Positions 33,281-43,686 are shown, numbered from the stretch's first letter. The stretch: DNA of 64,000 nucleotides from Symbiodinium natans (GCA_905221605.1 CAJNDS010000419.1:64001-128000), one strand, 5' to 3'. The notes: generated by a model not told the origin, from the sequence alone. Translations and numbers: made by a program.

Positions 33281-34133
33281 CTGGTTTGGGTTCTTGGGGC
33301 TTGACGGTTTAGGGTTTAAGGTTTAGGGTTTCGGGTTTAGGGTTTAGGGTTATAGATAGGGTTGAGCGTTTAGTGTGTAGGTGGTTAGGTTTTGGAGGTT
33401 AACTAGGCGGTCAAGGGTCATGGGGACTGTCTTCAGGAGAGGCTTAGGATGTGGGGAAGCTGGCTTCGTCCCTGACACCTCTGCCTGAACCTTAAGCCAG
33501 ATGGTATAAGCGAAGCCCAAATCCCCCAAAACCCCGGTAAGACCTCAAATTGCTCCCAAGAACATAACCCGAAGAAAAGCCCACGACCCTGATGCCCCCT
33601 AGCCCCCAAAATACATCCGAATCACGAAAACGCTGCAACCCTGATTCCCAATCGCCCCAAAAACCCTGCTCACAAAAACACACCGCACCTAACCCACAAG
33701 CTCAGGTCAGTGTGGCCTCGCGCAAGGACCCCACACAGGGCAACCCCGTGTTGGCCTCGGATTTAAGGGGCTGAGGGTTTTCAGGAATAAGGAGGATTGT
33801 TGAGGGTTACAGGTTTTGGGGGTTCGGGTATGAGGCTACAGCTCAGGGGCTTCGGGGCTTGGTGGTTTGAGAATCAGGCGGCATGGAGTTGAGGTTTTTA
33901 GGGCTATGGGCGTCTTAGGGTTTCGGGTCGGCTGAAATCCAAGGAGGGCACCTCGCCCCCAACAGCTTTATTAGGGCTTAGGGTTTGGGATTTGGGGCCA
34001 ATTTAGGGTTTAGGGCTTAGGGCTTATGAAGACATCACACACCATCACCTATCGGCCTACTAGGGATTTGCGCACAGTCCCTCAACCCTAAACCCCAGAC
34101 CCTGTTAAACCCTGTTAAGTTAAACCCCAGAAC

Positions 34134-34268
34134 CCTGAACCCTAAACCCTAAACCCTAAACCCTAAACCCTGAAACCCTGAAACCCTGAAACCCTGAAAC
34201 CCTGAAACCCTGAAACCCTGAAACCCTAAACCCTAAACCCTAAACCCCAAACCCCAAACTCCAAACCC
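34134..34268 (-). repeat. CCCTAAA and CCCTGAAA arrays
   Basis: CCCTAAA units flank about eight copies of an 8-bp variant CCCTGAAA. C-rich on plus. Confidence 0.95.
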
Positions 34269-34419
34269 TAAACTCTCAAGCCCCTGTAACTTGAAATTAT
34301 TAAGAAAAATCCAAAACACAAACTCCTCGAAACTCCTCGAAACTTTCCCCGGACCTGAACCCTTTAATGATTTCAATAAACCCTAAACCCTACCCAGACC
34401 TTGAATCCAAGCCCCGGGC

Positions 34420-34489
34420 CGGCTGTTTCGTGATGCGCCGGTAGCGGAACTTCATCGGCCCATCCTGACAGGAGGTCCAGGAGTTCCAC
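34420..34489 (-). CDS. TSP1 repeat, N-terminal and middle part
   Basis: Acceptor ACCGAG|G and minus frame WNSWTSCQDGPMKFRYRR followed by ITKQPARG. WxxWTSC and the R-x-R strand match TSP1; the second core cysteine is not in the expected place. A GC donor lies near CCG|GCCCGG. Confidence 0.7.
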
Positions 34490-34499
34490 CTCGGTGCTT

Positions 34500-35990
34500 C
34501 CCAAAGTTTGGGGTTCAAGGGTTTAGGGTTTAGGACTTCGGGCTCAGAGCTTCGGGTTTACAGTTTAGGGTTTAGGGTGTGCTGGGCGAGGTCACGCGCT
34601 GAGCGCGCAATAGTATGCAAACATGCCCACCCCAAGACCACCCAAACACTACTCAAAACGAAACCAACCGGAGCCAAGCGAATAGTCGCTTCCGGGAGAA
34701 AACTTAGGCTTTGCTTTTGGGGGACATCTGGAGGGCCTTCTCATAGCTTTCTCCTCGAGTCCGGAATGCCAAGGTGCATGGCGAAAGTCAGCTGGAAAAG
34801 TCCGAGCGAAACTTTAGGTTGATTTTAGGCTTCGCGCCACGGGACGTCTTTCGGCCAGAGGGCCAACGATCTCATTGTTCTTCTCATCGACTGTGAGATG
34901 TTTTGTCTTACGAGGGAGACTGACTGAAAGCATCTGAGCGACAGGACAGTTCAGGTTCTGCGTTGAGCTTGCTCCCAGGCCCCCAGTCTTGCCAGGGGCC
35001 TCCTAGGCCGCCTAGGCCCCTTTCAGTGGCTCCCAGGCGCCTCGCAGCACCTCCAACTTTCGAAGGCCTCTCAAGCCAGACCACCCCAAACCACCCCAAG
35101 CGGACCCCTGGCACCTCACGACAGCAAGTTTGTCGGGTTTAGGGGAGTACTAGTATATCGTGTGACAAAGCTAGACGACTCTTAGGACTCATTTTCAGGC
35201 CCAGCAATCCTGCCCTGGTCTTGCAGAACGCTCGACTGCGCCCGCCTTACCGCAACAGAGGTGAGAGGGGTGGCAGGCGGGTTTAGGGCTTAGGGCTGAG
35301 GGTTTGGGTGGTTTGGGGATCTTGGGGGGTTGGGGGTCTTGGGTCTTTGGGTTTCCTTGCATTTTTGAGAGATGAATCCGTGGGAACTAAAGGTCAGCCT
35401 CGTGTTGCTGAATGGTGATTTGAAGTCAGTTTAAGCCCAGAAACACGGAGTTTCTTGTTCTTCAATACGATTTAGTGGTTGAGGTTGAGGGGCTTGGGGT
35501 AGGGCTCGGGGGCTTAGGGGCGTGGGCATGGCTTGAAACAACATGCTCTGTTGTCCCAACTTTCGACTATTGAAGCCATGCCCTCCTAGAACCCCTGTAG
35601 TGCTTGAATTTAGGGCTCAGGGAAGTTTGAGCCTATCGTACGAAGCACCCGGGGACCCCGCAGCCCTCTTATCCCCCTGAGGCGGCTGCTGCCCCAGCAC
35701 GCAGTCTTGAGCTCCGCTGTGGCAGGCATGTGTCTGGCAAGCTCAGCTAAACCGACCAAGCCCCCGAACAAAGCAAGCCGACCTCCCCAAACCCAACAGG
35801 TCCCTCCTCCACCTACGGTTCGGTTCCGCACTCCAACTCTACGCCGCTACGCGGCCCAACAAGCGGGTCGGTAAGGTCTCCTCCCCTTTACAGGAAGCCT
35901 AGCGCAAAAAGAGCCAAGTTCAACTCAATTTCGGCCTTTTTCGGGCCCTACTCTTGCGGACCCTCAACCCTGAGCCCTTCCTTTTTGCGC
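34500..35990. other. intergenic or intron, no firm gene
   Basis: Space between the end of the exonuclease gene and the next TSP1 exon. Degenerate TTTAGGG words, and open frames on both strands near 35660-35880 that cannot be resolved. Confidence 0.4.
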
Positions 35991-35992
35991 GG

Positions 35993-36134
35993 CTAGAAAT
36001 CTGGGGCATCAGTGCCCGGACGCTTGTACTCCTGCTTAAACCAACTCGCCCTCTCAGCGCTACCCGCAAAGACCCGTGGCTGCCACTCCGTCGGTAGCTT
36101 GCTGATGTAGAAGTTGTAGAGATCGAGCATGTAC
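35993..36134 (-). CDS. 3'-5' exonuclease, last exon
   Basis: Acceptor CAGCAG|G and minus frame YMLDLYNFYISKLPTEWQ then PRVFAGSAERASWFKQEY, ending in a TAG stop at 35993-35995. In RNase D/EXD-like proteins the DxxYM(L)xLYxxY...L helix and the following V..S..R segment come just after the nuclease core, which is exactly this pattern. It can follow 40237-40299 in phase if that exon ends AT|GAGGGC (a GA donor), giving CASDIDMYMLDLYNFY. That intron would be 4.1 kb and contain the big foldback and the AT-rich block. Confidence 0.7.
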
Positions 36135-36576
36135 CTGCTGGGGCTGTATCCTGGGCCCTAAGGTTGGGTTTGGGGTTTGTTGGGTTTATAGGGCCTGCAG
36201 GGCTTACAGGGTTTACAGGGTTTTGCAGGGTCTACAGGGCTCTGCCTCTCCGCCCACGCGCCCCATGACACGCCGGTAAAACTAAGAGAGCATATGCAAG
36301 TTTATCCGTTTCACGCGGTATTCATGAGTCCAATCGCATTGCATTAGGTGCCAAGGGTGGTGTGGGCAAAATGATTCGTGGCTCACTTTCTTCGCCTGGC
36401 AATTCGCCATTCATTACCGGCGATAGGAAAGGTAGAAAGCTCGCGGGCCCAAACGTTGTAAGGGCTTTTGGGGCTCACGAATCGCTTGGAAAACCACTGT
36501 GAATCGTGATCCAGAGGCAATGCCCGTAAATACCTACACAAATAAAAAACGCAAAAAAATGCATATAATATATATA

Positions 36577-36610
36577 TATATATACATATTTATATGTATA
36601 TATATATATG
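36577..36610. repeat. (TA)n microsatellite
   Basis: Alternating TA with few interruptions inside the long intron. Confidence 0.9.
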
Positions 36611-36782
36611 GTCACCCCCCCCCCTCGACAGACCCCGGAAGTATATTTCCGGTCTGTTCAGGAAGGGGGCGGGGGGGCACTTTTCCTCGCACTTCCGTAA
36701 GCAACTCCAGTAGCTGTTGCTAGCATAGCTCTCTGTGTTTTTAATATATTTCATATTTCTCATGAGTGTAGAACCCCTAAAA

Positions 36783-37785
36783 GAATCTTACCAAAACCTG
36801 AGTTTCCAAAAATCCAAAAATCCAAAAATCCCAACCCAAGTTTCGGATTTTTGGAAATTCGAGGAATTTGCTCAAAATCCAAAAAAACCCAAAATTCCTC
36901 GAGTTTCCAAAATTCCAAAAATCCAAAAACCCCAACCCCAGTTTCGGATTTTTGGAAACTCGAGGAATTTGCTCAAAATCCAAAAAACCCAAAATTCCTC
37001 GAGTTTCCAAAATTCCCAAAATCCAAAAATTCCACCCCAAGGTTTGGATTTTTAGAAACTCGAGCGGGAGCCTCGAAATTCAAAAAACCCCAAATTCCTC
37101 GAGTTTCCAAAATTCCAAAAATCCAAAAACTCCAACCCCAGTTTCGGATTTTTGGAAACTCGAGGAATTTGCTCAAAATCCAAAAAAACCCAAAATTCCT
37201 CGAGTTTCCAAAATTCCAAAAATCCAAAAATCCCAACCCCAGTTTCGGATTTTTGGAAACTCGGTGAATTTTGGGTTTTTTTGGATTTTGAGCAAATTCC
37301 TCGAGTTTCCAAAAACCCGAAACTGGGGTTGGGATTTTTGGATTTCTGGGATTTTTGGAAACTCGAGGAATTTTGGTGCTTTTGGATTTTGAGCAAATTC
37401 CTCGAGTTTCCAAAAATCCGAAACTGGGGTTGGGATTTTTGGATTTTGGGAATTTTGGAAACTCGAGGAATTTTGGGTTTTTTTGGATTTTGAGCAAATT
37501 CCTCGAGTTTCCAAAACTCCGAAACTGGGGTTGGGATTTTTGGATTTTTGGATTTTTGGAAACTCGAGGAATTTTGGTTTTTTTTGGATTTTGAGCAAAT
37601 TCCTCGAGTTTCCAAAATTCCAAACCTTGGGGTGGATTTTTTGGAGTTTTGGAATTTTTGAAACTCGAGGAATTTGCTCGATTTTTGGATTTTGAGGCTC
37701 CCGCTCGAGTTTCCAAAAATCCAAACCTTTGGGGTGGATGTTTGGATGTTTGGATTTTTGGATTTTTAGAAACTGGCTTTTTGAT
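36783..37785. repeat. 1 kb foldback built of tandem ~100 bp units
   Basis: From 36783 to about 37262, four to five units contain CTCGAGTTTCCAAAA, CCCAACCCCAGTTTCGG and TTTGCTCAAAATCC. From 37262 to 37785 the same units appear reverse complemented. The centre is at about 37262 with essentially no spacer. Frames of up to 247 codons occur on both strands and are repeat artefacts (METRGICSKSKK-type peptides). Confidence 0.9.
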
Positions 37786-37789
37786 CAGA

Positions 37790-38995
37790 GTTTTTCAGGG
37801 GTTCTTATATGATTCCTTATTATGTTTTAGTATTAAATTTAATAATACTCCTGTTCACTTTGACGGGAGTCCTTATTTAATTAATAAGACTCCTAATCAT
37901 TTTACTAGCATTCTAAGTGATCTTCAATGGCAATGGGATTCCTGTATTTGTTTAATGGGGTTCGTATTTGATTTTAAAGGATGCCTGTTAAAGGACTTTT
38001 TTGGGTTTAATATTGATTCCTATTCAGTTTAATCAAATGCCACATAATTGGAATACGATTCTGAGTAATTGTAATAGCATTCTTCTTCCTAGTTGTTTTA
38101 ATAAAAGTCTTAGAATTTTAATAAGCTTCATAACAAAATTTTATACATATTCCTGTTAATTTCAATAGGCTTCTTATTCATTTTCATAAGATGTCTTACA
38201 ATTTCTAATTGGGTCCCTTTTGCTTTGGCAAGCTTCCTATTCATTTAAAAAGGCTTCTGATTAATTGGAATAGGCTTCGTATTCATTTTAACAGGGTTTC
38301 TCATTCATGTTGACAGGATTCTTAATAATGTTCATAGGCTTCCTACTAGATTCCACAGTGCTCCGATTATGTTTTTAAATCCTGTTCCCTATTTATTTCA
38401 ATTGGACTCGAAGTAATGTTATTGTAACTCTCATTTGTTTTATTAGCAATCCTGTTAATTAAATGTTTTAATAGGGTTTTTTATAATTCTAACAGTACGA
38501 CTCTTATTGTTTTCAGTTTTGAAGGGTCCACATTACTTTTTTTATAGAATTTTATTGGCTCCTCTTAATCCTTTAATAGGATTCATCTTCATGTTACACG
38601 GATTCCTGTTACTCTTAAAAAGAATTCATAGATTCTTTTGTAGGGTTCCTATTAATTTTAATAGCATTCCTATGAATTCAAAAGGGTTCCTATTCATTTG
38701 AATGGCCTTCCTATGGTTCCTCTGAATTTAGGACGCCAAGAAATTTTAATAGGAGCTTCTACGTATTTCAACCAGGTTCTTATTAATTGTACTAGGATTC
38801 TTACTAAGTTTTCAAAAAAGACTCGTCTTAATTTCAATAGGGTTCTCATTCATTTTAATGGGGTTCCTATTGATTTAAATAGGATTCCTATTGAACTCAT
38901 ACGAAGCCTATGAATCCTAATAAACTTAATAGGAACCCAAGTAAAACTAAGAGCAATCTTATTAAAATTAATAGCAATCCACGATGTCGAGCAAA
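37790..38995. repeat. AT-rich block of degenerate ~20-40 bp units
   Basis: About 1.2 kb of roughly two-thirds A+T, in contrast to about 50 percent elsewhere. Words like ATTCCTATTAATTTTAATAGG recur dozens of times, each close to an inverted copy of itself. No credible gene. It lies in the long intron of the exonuclease gene. Confidence 0.85.
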
Positions 38996-39188
38996 TTGTT
39001 CAGGTCCTTACAGCATGCGTCCTTCTCACATCTGTCTGCATCTTTCATTGCGAACACAAAACCGTACTAATCGAAAAAAATATGCTCTATTGTGTGTTAA
39101 CGTGTCTGGCTACTGTGTGCAGCTATGCTGTCCGTCGCGCCCTCAGCCCTTTTTTTGCTTCCGGGGTCTGTCGAGGGGGGGGGGGTGA

Positions 39189-39213
39189 GCATATATATAT
39201 ATATATATATATA
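39189..39213. repeat. (TA)n microsatellite
   Basis: About 12 TA dinucleotides after a G run. Confidence 0.9.
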
Positions 39214-39689
39214 AAGATTCGAAGCAGAGTGGGCGGAGGGGGGATGGGAAACGACGCACTCTTTGACGCAGCCTCCTTCCAGTTAGCTAATTCCTGATGA
39301 TTTGTCGTCGTAGACTGTTCTATGGAACTGTGTTACGTACATCTTCAACCAACTAAGTTAACGACTCCATGGGCTTATTATCACGAGGGACAAGTACCAG
39401 AGCAGGCACCCCATGACGCTGCACCCGAAAACCCTAGAGCCCTAAACCTTAACAGCCCCAGAGCCCGAACTGCACTGAAGCTCCCACCTTGAGTCATGGG
39501 CCGCGTACATCAAGATCACATCCCTCAAGGGGCGCTCCTGGAAGGTCTCGTAGCGGCCACCATATCTCAGCAGACGCAAATCGCGTCGCTACCATTTCCG
39601 CATGCATGAATAAGCGCATGTCATGTATGTGCACAGATATGTGCAAATTCTTGTGAATATACTAGATATATACATCTCTACATAGGTGT

Positions 39690-39790
39690 GTATATATATA
39701 TACATATAAACACACATACACGCACACGTATGTATATACATACATACATACATACATACATGCATGCATGCATGCATACCTGTGCGTATG
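39690..39790. repeat. (CATA)n/(CATG)n microsatellite
   Basis: TATA, CACA, CATA and CATG tetranucleotide tracts in series. Confidence 0.9.
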
Positions 39791-40236
39791 TAATACATGT
39801 ACTTCCCCATGTACTTGTCATGAGCATGTTGTGAGCACAGAGCTCGGACATTGAAAGCACCGACACTCCCTCGACCACAATCCCACCTTGGGGCAAAGGT
39901 TTTAGGGTGTGGGAGTTGCCATCGAATTGCCTTGTATATGTCCTTCGGACTTGTCGCCCCTGAACCCTAAACCCTGCACCCTCAACATGGGAAACCAGAA
40001 GCTGGCAACCTCCCCAAGCATCCCTTCAGCTGCCCCCAGAAATATACAGCTGAGAGGCTTCGGCTCGAACAAGCTCTTCGCCTTATTTGCACCCAGCTTT
40101 CTAGGGGGTTGAGGGATGAAATCCAAAAACCAAAAAGCTCGAAAAAACCGTTTCATTGTCTATTTATACCAATATGATACTGACGTTACACATTTTGTAG
40201 TATGTCATATACTGGCTTCGCAACAAAGTAGCCCTC

Positions 40237-40299
40237 ATGTCAATGTCCGACGCGCACTGGACCTGGTCGTCAGTCAGCAACCCTGACTGTTGAAGGCAC
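40237..40299 (-). CDS. 3'-5' exonuclease, C-terminal core exon
   Basis: Acceptor CTATGCAG|G and minus frame CLQQSGLLTDDQVQCASDID. In RNase D-type exonucleases the Exo III region reads (L)(T/S)xxQ(L/V)xYAAxDV, with the final Asp binding metal. The usual Tyr is replaced by Cys here. The exon likely continues into 36134 through a non-GT donor. Confidence 0.65.
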
Positions 40300-40399
40300 C
40301 TGCATAGAAGGGCTTGAAACTCAGGGGTTCAAGGTGAACGATCTTCAGGATTTCAGAATTCAGGCTTTGATGCCAAGGGAACTGCTTGTCTTGCATTCG

Positions 40400-40543
40400 T
40401 TTAGGGCTGCTGACCCGGGAGAAGAGGGAAGGGTCTTTGTTCGGTGGGTCTCAAGTGTGCAGGCCCCAAATCCCCCTTGCACTTTGGGGTTGCCTCGAAG
40501 TCCCGGTTAAACTCCCGCCCACCGGACTCCAAAATCAGCCTAG
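40400..40543 (-). CDS. probable exonuclease-gene exon
   Basis: After CGCTAG|G the minus frame reads LILESGGREFNRDFEATP then KCKGDLGPAHLRPTEQRP. It lies between confirmed exons of the exonuclease gene on the same strand, but I cannot align it to the family. Confidence 0.45.
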
Positions 40544-40604
40544 CGCGATGAGACCTGGCTGTTTTGAGCCCCTACCTGGTTGAAACCTGGACCCTGGTCA
40601 CGCC

Positions 40605-40690
40605 CAAATACGGAAGGTCGCCCTCAACGAGATTTCCTATTCCAACCTCTGCGAGCAAGATATCTCCTGCCTTGCTTCTGAAAGCCGATC
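40605..40690 (-). CDS. probable exonuclease-gene exon
   Basis: Minus frame SKAGDILLAEVGIGNLVE then GDLPYLGVTRV. Protein-like and in the right place and orientation; not alignable to the family by eye. Confidence 0.45.
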
Positions 40691-40739
40691 TCTTACCAAA
40701 GCCGCAGCCTTACACCTTCACTATCATGTGCCCTAACCC

Positions 40740-40775
40740 CCTCCCCCCCCCCCCCCCCCCCCCCCCAAAAAAAAA
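40740..40775. repeat. poly-C then poly-A
   Basis: About 24 C followed by 9 A. Confidence 0.9.
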
Positions 40776-40889
40776 TTCAAAAAACTAAAAGAAATTCAGC
40801 CCTAAACCCTAAAAATGATCAACCCCCCACCCCCAAAACCCTAAAGCCGGATCGCTTCTGAAGACCCACCACGTACTTCACTGACATAC

Positions 40890-40926
40890 CTTGACTCCTG
40901 CAGCGTTGATCTTGTGGGTGAAGGTC
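40890..40926 (-). CDS. probable small exon of the exonuclease gene
   Basis: Minus frame TFTHKINAAGVK ending at a consensus donor AAG|GTATGT. Confidence 0.45.
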
Positions 40927-40983
40927 TGGGGCTTTTAGGGTTTGGGGTTTAGGGTTTACTCGGTTTTGAGCTTTCGTGATCCC

Positions 40984-41011
40984 GGATAAGCTTGCTTTAT
41001 CAAGCTTATCC
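40984..41011. other. perfect short hairpin
   Basis: GGATAAGCTTG, a 6-base loop CTTTAT, then CAAGCTTATCC: an 11-bp perfect stem. A trailing T-run is absent, so this is not a classical terminator. Confidence 0.8.
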
Positions 41012-41213
41012 TGAAGAGGGCCCTGCTGGGTGAGGTGCTTGACGCGATATTTGATAGTGGGTTGTAGGTCCAGGGTTTAGGACTTCAGGGGGTTCGGATG
41101 TCGGGCTTCGGATTTCAGTGATTGTTTTCGGCCTGGTGCTGAATTCCAGGCTCCAGGGGCATAGACCCTACACCCAAATTGAACTAAACCCTTACCCCCA
41201 AACAATAAACCGA

Positions 41214-41491
41214 CCCTAAACCCTAAACCCTAAACCCTAAACCCTAAACCCTAAACCAGAGGGCTCGGCTTGCCTAAGTTCAGGATGGTCTCCCTTTAGC
41301 CAGCTTTCGAAGTTTCTGGGCGTTAAGGTTTTCCAATAACCCGAGTACCAATGGGTTTCCAAGGGAACCTGACCTCTGAAAAGGGTTTAGGGTTTAGGGT
41401 TTAGGGTTTAGGGCTTAGGGCTTAGGGCTTAGGGCTTAGGGCTTAGGGTTTAGGGTTTAGGGTTTAGGGTTTAGGGTTTAGGGTTTAGGGT
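41214..41491. repeat. facing CCCTAAA and TTTAGGG arrays with GGGCTTA variant
   Basis: CCCTAAA array at 41214-41257, then at 41388-41491 a TTTAGGG array whose middle six units are GGGCTTA. The variant block bounded by canonical units looks like local amplification of a mutated unit. Confidence 0.9.
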
Positions 41492-41634
41492 GTAGGGACT
41501 CTGGAAAAGCTGTGGCTCTACTGTCCACACAAACCCCAAGGCCAAGCGCCTCGCCCAAAAACTGCCCCCCGAGAACATGTCCAGCAGTTGGGGCTTTCGG
41601 GGGTTAGGATTTTTTAGGGATTGAGGGCCGTCAC

Positions 41635-41704
41635 CCTGCCGCTCCTTCGAACTGCCACCTCGGCCAGTTGGAGATCGAACACATTCCTCGAAGTAACGCC
41701 GAAC
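41635..41704 (-). CDS. 3'-5' exonuclease, DLQLAE exon
   Basis: Acceptor GCTGCAG|G and minus frame FGVTSRNVFDLQLAEVAVRR. The motif (L)xNVxDLQLAExAxR is diagnostic for EXD1/Egalitarian-type nucleases. Joined to 42562-42618 by a GC donor (CA|GCTGCT) it gives DALYHQFGVTSRNVFDLQ with nothing missing. A possible 3' end is GGCAG|GGTGAC. Confidence 0.8.
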
Positions 41705-41759
41705 CTGCAGCATGACGTTTGCCCCAACCCGGCCCAAGCCCAAAGAAACCTTCTGCAGC

Positions 41760-41885
41760 CACCACCGAACACCAACACCCACACCAACCCCAACACCAAT
41801 AGCCACCAAAACCAGCACAACCACCGCAACCAGCACAACCACCACAACCACCACAACCACCGCAACCACCACAACACCAGCAAAA
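41760..41885. repeat. ACC/AAC-rich trinucleotide tract
   Basis: Degenerate CCACAACCA repeats in the intron; translations are Thr- or Val-rich and not genes. Confidence 0.85.
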
Positions 41886-42004
41886 GCAGCGGCAAACAAT
41901 AGCACCTCCACCAGCAACAGCAGGAACATCCTACAGCTGAACCCAAACCTTCCCGCAAGCCTAGGAGCACGAAGGGGAAGAGCCAACCCCCAATAGAAGA
42001 TAGA

Positions 42005-42150
42005 GAGAGAAAGAGAGGAGAGAGAGAGAGAGAGAGAGCGAGAGTGTGACAGAGCGAGAGCGAGAGCGAGAGCGAGAGCGAGAGCGAGAGCGAGAGCGAG
42101 AGCGAGAGCGAGAGCGAGAGCGAGAGCGAGAGCGAGAGCGAGAGCGAGAG
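42005..42150. repeat. (GA)n and (GAGAGC)n
   Basis: GA dinucleotides then about 16 copies of the hexamer GAGAGC. Confidence 0.95.
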
Positions 42151-42500
42151 AGAAAACAAAAAGAAAGAAAGAAGGAACGGAAGGGAACGAAAGGGAAAGG
42201 AAGGGAACGGAAGGGAACGGGCGGGAATGGAAGGAAGGAAAGCAGGAAGCAGCAAGAAGAAGGAAAGAAGGAAATCAAGAAAATCCCCGAAAAGAAGGAA
42301 AAGAAGGAAAGGGAAGAAAGGGAAGAAATGAAAGGAAGTAAAGGAAGGAAAGGAAGATGCAGAAGGCAAGGAAAAAAGTAAGAATAGGAAGCAAAGGAAG
42401 AAAGGGAAACACATGGAAAGAAAGAAGGAAAGAAACGTTTCAAAAAAAAAGAAACAAGAGAAATGAAAGAAAGACAGACACGACACAAACGGAAAGAAGT
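42151..42500. repeat. purine-only GGAA/GAAA tract
   Basis: Roughly 350 bases with almost no pyrimidine on the plus strand, so a polypyrimidine strand in the transcript. It lies inside the intron between the LYHQ and DLQLAE exons. Confidence 0.9.
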
Positions 42501-42561
42501 AAAGAAGATAAAGAAACCAGAATCAACAGATAATTCCCGCTGTCTTCTGAGCCCAAGCAGC

Positions 42562-42618
42562 TGGTGATACAGAGCGTCGACGTCGTTTCGGGGATCGAAC
42601 CAGAGCTTCATACAGCGC
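42562..42618 (-). CDS. 3'-5' exonuclease, Exo II exon
   Basis: Acceptor GCAAAG|G and minus frame RCMKLWFDPRNDVDALYH. (K)xxFDxRNDxDALYHQ is the Exo II motif of the EXD family, with catalytic Asp residues. The 5' join to 42810-42917 uses a GC donor (CTCGA|GCGGGC) and gives GILERCMKLWFDPRND. At only 57 bases, this exon would be missed by ORF scanning. Confidence 0.8.
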
Positions 42619-42809
42619 CTTTGCAAGGAAATGGGCAGGAGCTCCTGCTCCCAAGCCCGGGCATTGAAGCTGAAAAACCCTGAACAGCAGCAAGAGATTC
42701 TGCCATGTAACTGCGCAAAGGCTGTCCCCCCCCCCCACCGATTTCTGGTTTAGGTTTCGGGAGTTTTCGGGTTTAGGGTTGAAAAAATGTACCCGATGCA
42801 CCAGCCCGC

Positions 42810-42917
42810 TCGAGGATGCCGAGGCGCTGATCCTCGAGCAAGGTCTTCATGGACATCCCTCTCGGTGTGTCGAGAAGAAAGGCTTTCTGGCCCAAGATAT
42901 GCACGTCCAGGACATAC
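42810..42917 (-). CDS. 3'-5' exonuclease, LLED exon
   Basis: Acceptor CCCAG|G and minus frame YVLDVHILGQKAFLLDTP then MSMKTLLEDQRLGILE. The pattern vYxxDxxxxG...LkxLLEd is the beta strand and helix between Exo I and Exo II. An alternative GT donor lies 17 bases further on (TCGG|GTACAT) but would insert residues not found in the family. Confidence 0.8.
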
Positions 42918-42937
42918 CTGGGTCTTTACGACAACAG

Positions 42938-42990
42938 GGGACCCCTAGTCTAGACCCCCAAATAGTAGGATTCCCTGAAAATAAATATTT
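42938..42990. mobile_element. MITE-like family C copy
   Basis: GACCCCTAGTCTAGACCCCC then AAATAGTAGGATTCCCT; the second word is nearly identical at 47769-47793. Inverted relative at 16541-16645. Confidence 0.6.
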
Positions 42991-43140
42991 TCACATACCT
43001 CCACCAGCATGAGCCCATGAACTTGGGCTCCCATGAACTTGGGCTTCGGAGCCCTTGTAACCGTATACAGACCCACCGCCTAAAGCCCAGAAATCCCGAA
43101 CCCTAAGCCCTAAACCCTTAACCGAAAGCCCCTAAGTAAC

Positions 43141-43334
43141 TTCGAGCTCAGGTCGCACGAGCGTCGGATCGTCACTGCACGTAATCTGGAGCAGGCATAG
43201 CTCGCCTGTACGACACAAGTCCACGCCCTCAAAATCCACGGCCACCGTGAAGTTGCCGTTGCTGTAGTAGGCCGTCTCGATGTGCTGGAGCATGCTCCTT
43301 TGTGTTAGGGTGCCATTGACAGCAAAGGCTCTTG
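43141..43334 (-). CDS. 3'-5' exonuclease, Exo I exon
   Basis: Acceptor GACTCACAG|C; minus frame includes HIETAYYSNGNFTVAVDFEG then VDLCRTGELCLLQITC. VAVDFEGVDL is the Exo I motif (DxE, metal ligands) and LCLLQI the next strand. Donor GAA|GTTACT, continuing into 42917. Expected function: DnaQ-fold 3'-5' exonuclease on RNA or DNA, related to EXD1/Egalitarian; both acidic residues are present, so it may be active. Confidence 0.8.
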
Positions 43335-43390
43335 CTGTGAGTCACATTCAGTTGTGCCAATGCAAAGCTGGCAAAGCAGCTTGAATTCAC

Positions 43391-43564
43391 GCCAAGGCGC
43401 ATTAAGCTTCCACAGGAGTCAATGAGGATGATGCGAAAGCTGGACTGCTGGAAGCCGGCGTCTGCATTCTCATGCGCCTGTAGCCGGAACTGCCACGCGT
43501 TCTGGCAGGTCATGATGACCGTAAAATAGCGGCAGAATTGCATGAGGAGGCTCCCGGCAAGCTC
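43391..43564 (-). CDS. probable exon upstream of the nuclease core
   Basis: Minus frame ELAGSLLMQFCRYFTVIM then FRLQAHENADAGFQQSSF. Followed by a donor GGC|GTGAAT and only about 60 bases later by the Exo I exon. The N-terminal region has no recognisable domain. The phase of the join to 43334 was not resolved. Confidence 0.5.
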
Positions 43565-43577
43565 CTCAAGTAATGTG

Positions 43578-43686
43578 GGGGGCCGAAAGAATTAGAACAG
43601 GGTTTTGAGGGGTTATTATGGTACATTCATGTAGGGACGATAGGGGAATACTACGGAATTCCATAAGAAATTCCGACCCCTATATC
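43578..43686 (+). mobile_element. MITE-like family B copy
   Basis: GGGGCCGAAAGAATTAGAAC, AGGGTTTTGAGGGG and a CCGACCCCTATAT end match the copy at 31806. Sits in the intron next to the exon at 43564. Confidence 0.65.

Noticed and set aside
36783-37724. Open frames of 113-247 codons on both strands
   Set aside because: They are translations of the foldback repeat in several frames at once.
41614-42626. Frames of 221 and 290 codons rich in Ser/Leu/Phe
   Set aside because: Translation of the purine/pyrimidine tract; only the small pieces at its two ends are real exonuclease exons, in other frames or with splicing.
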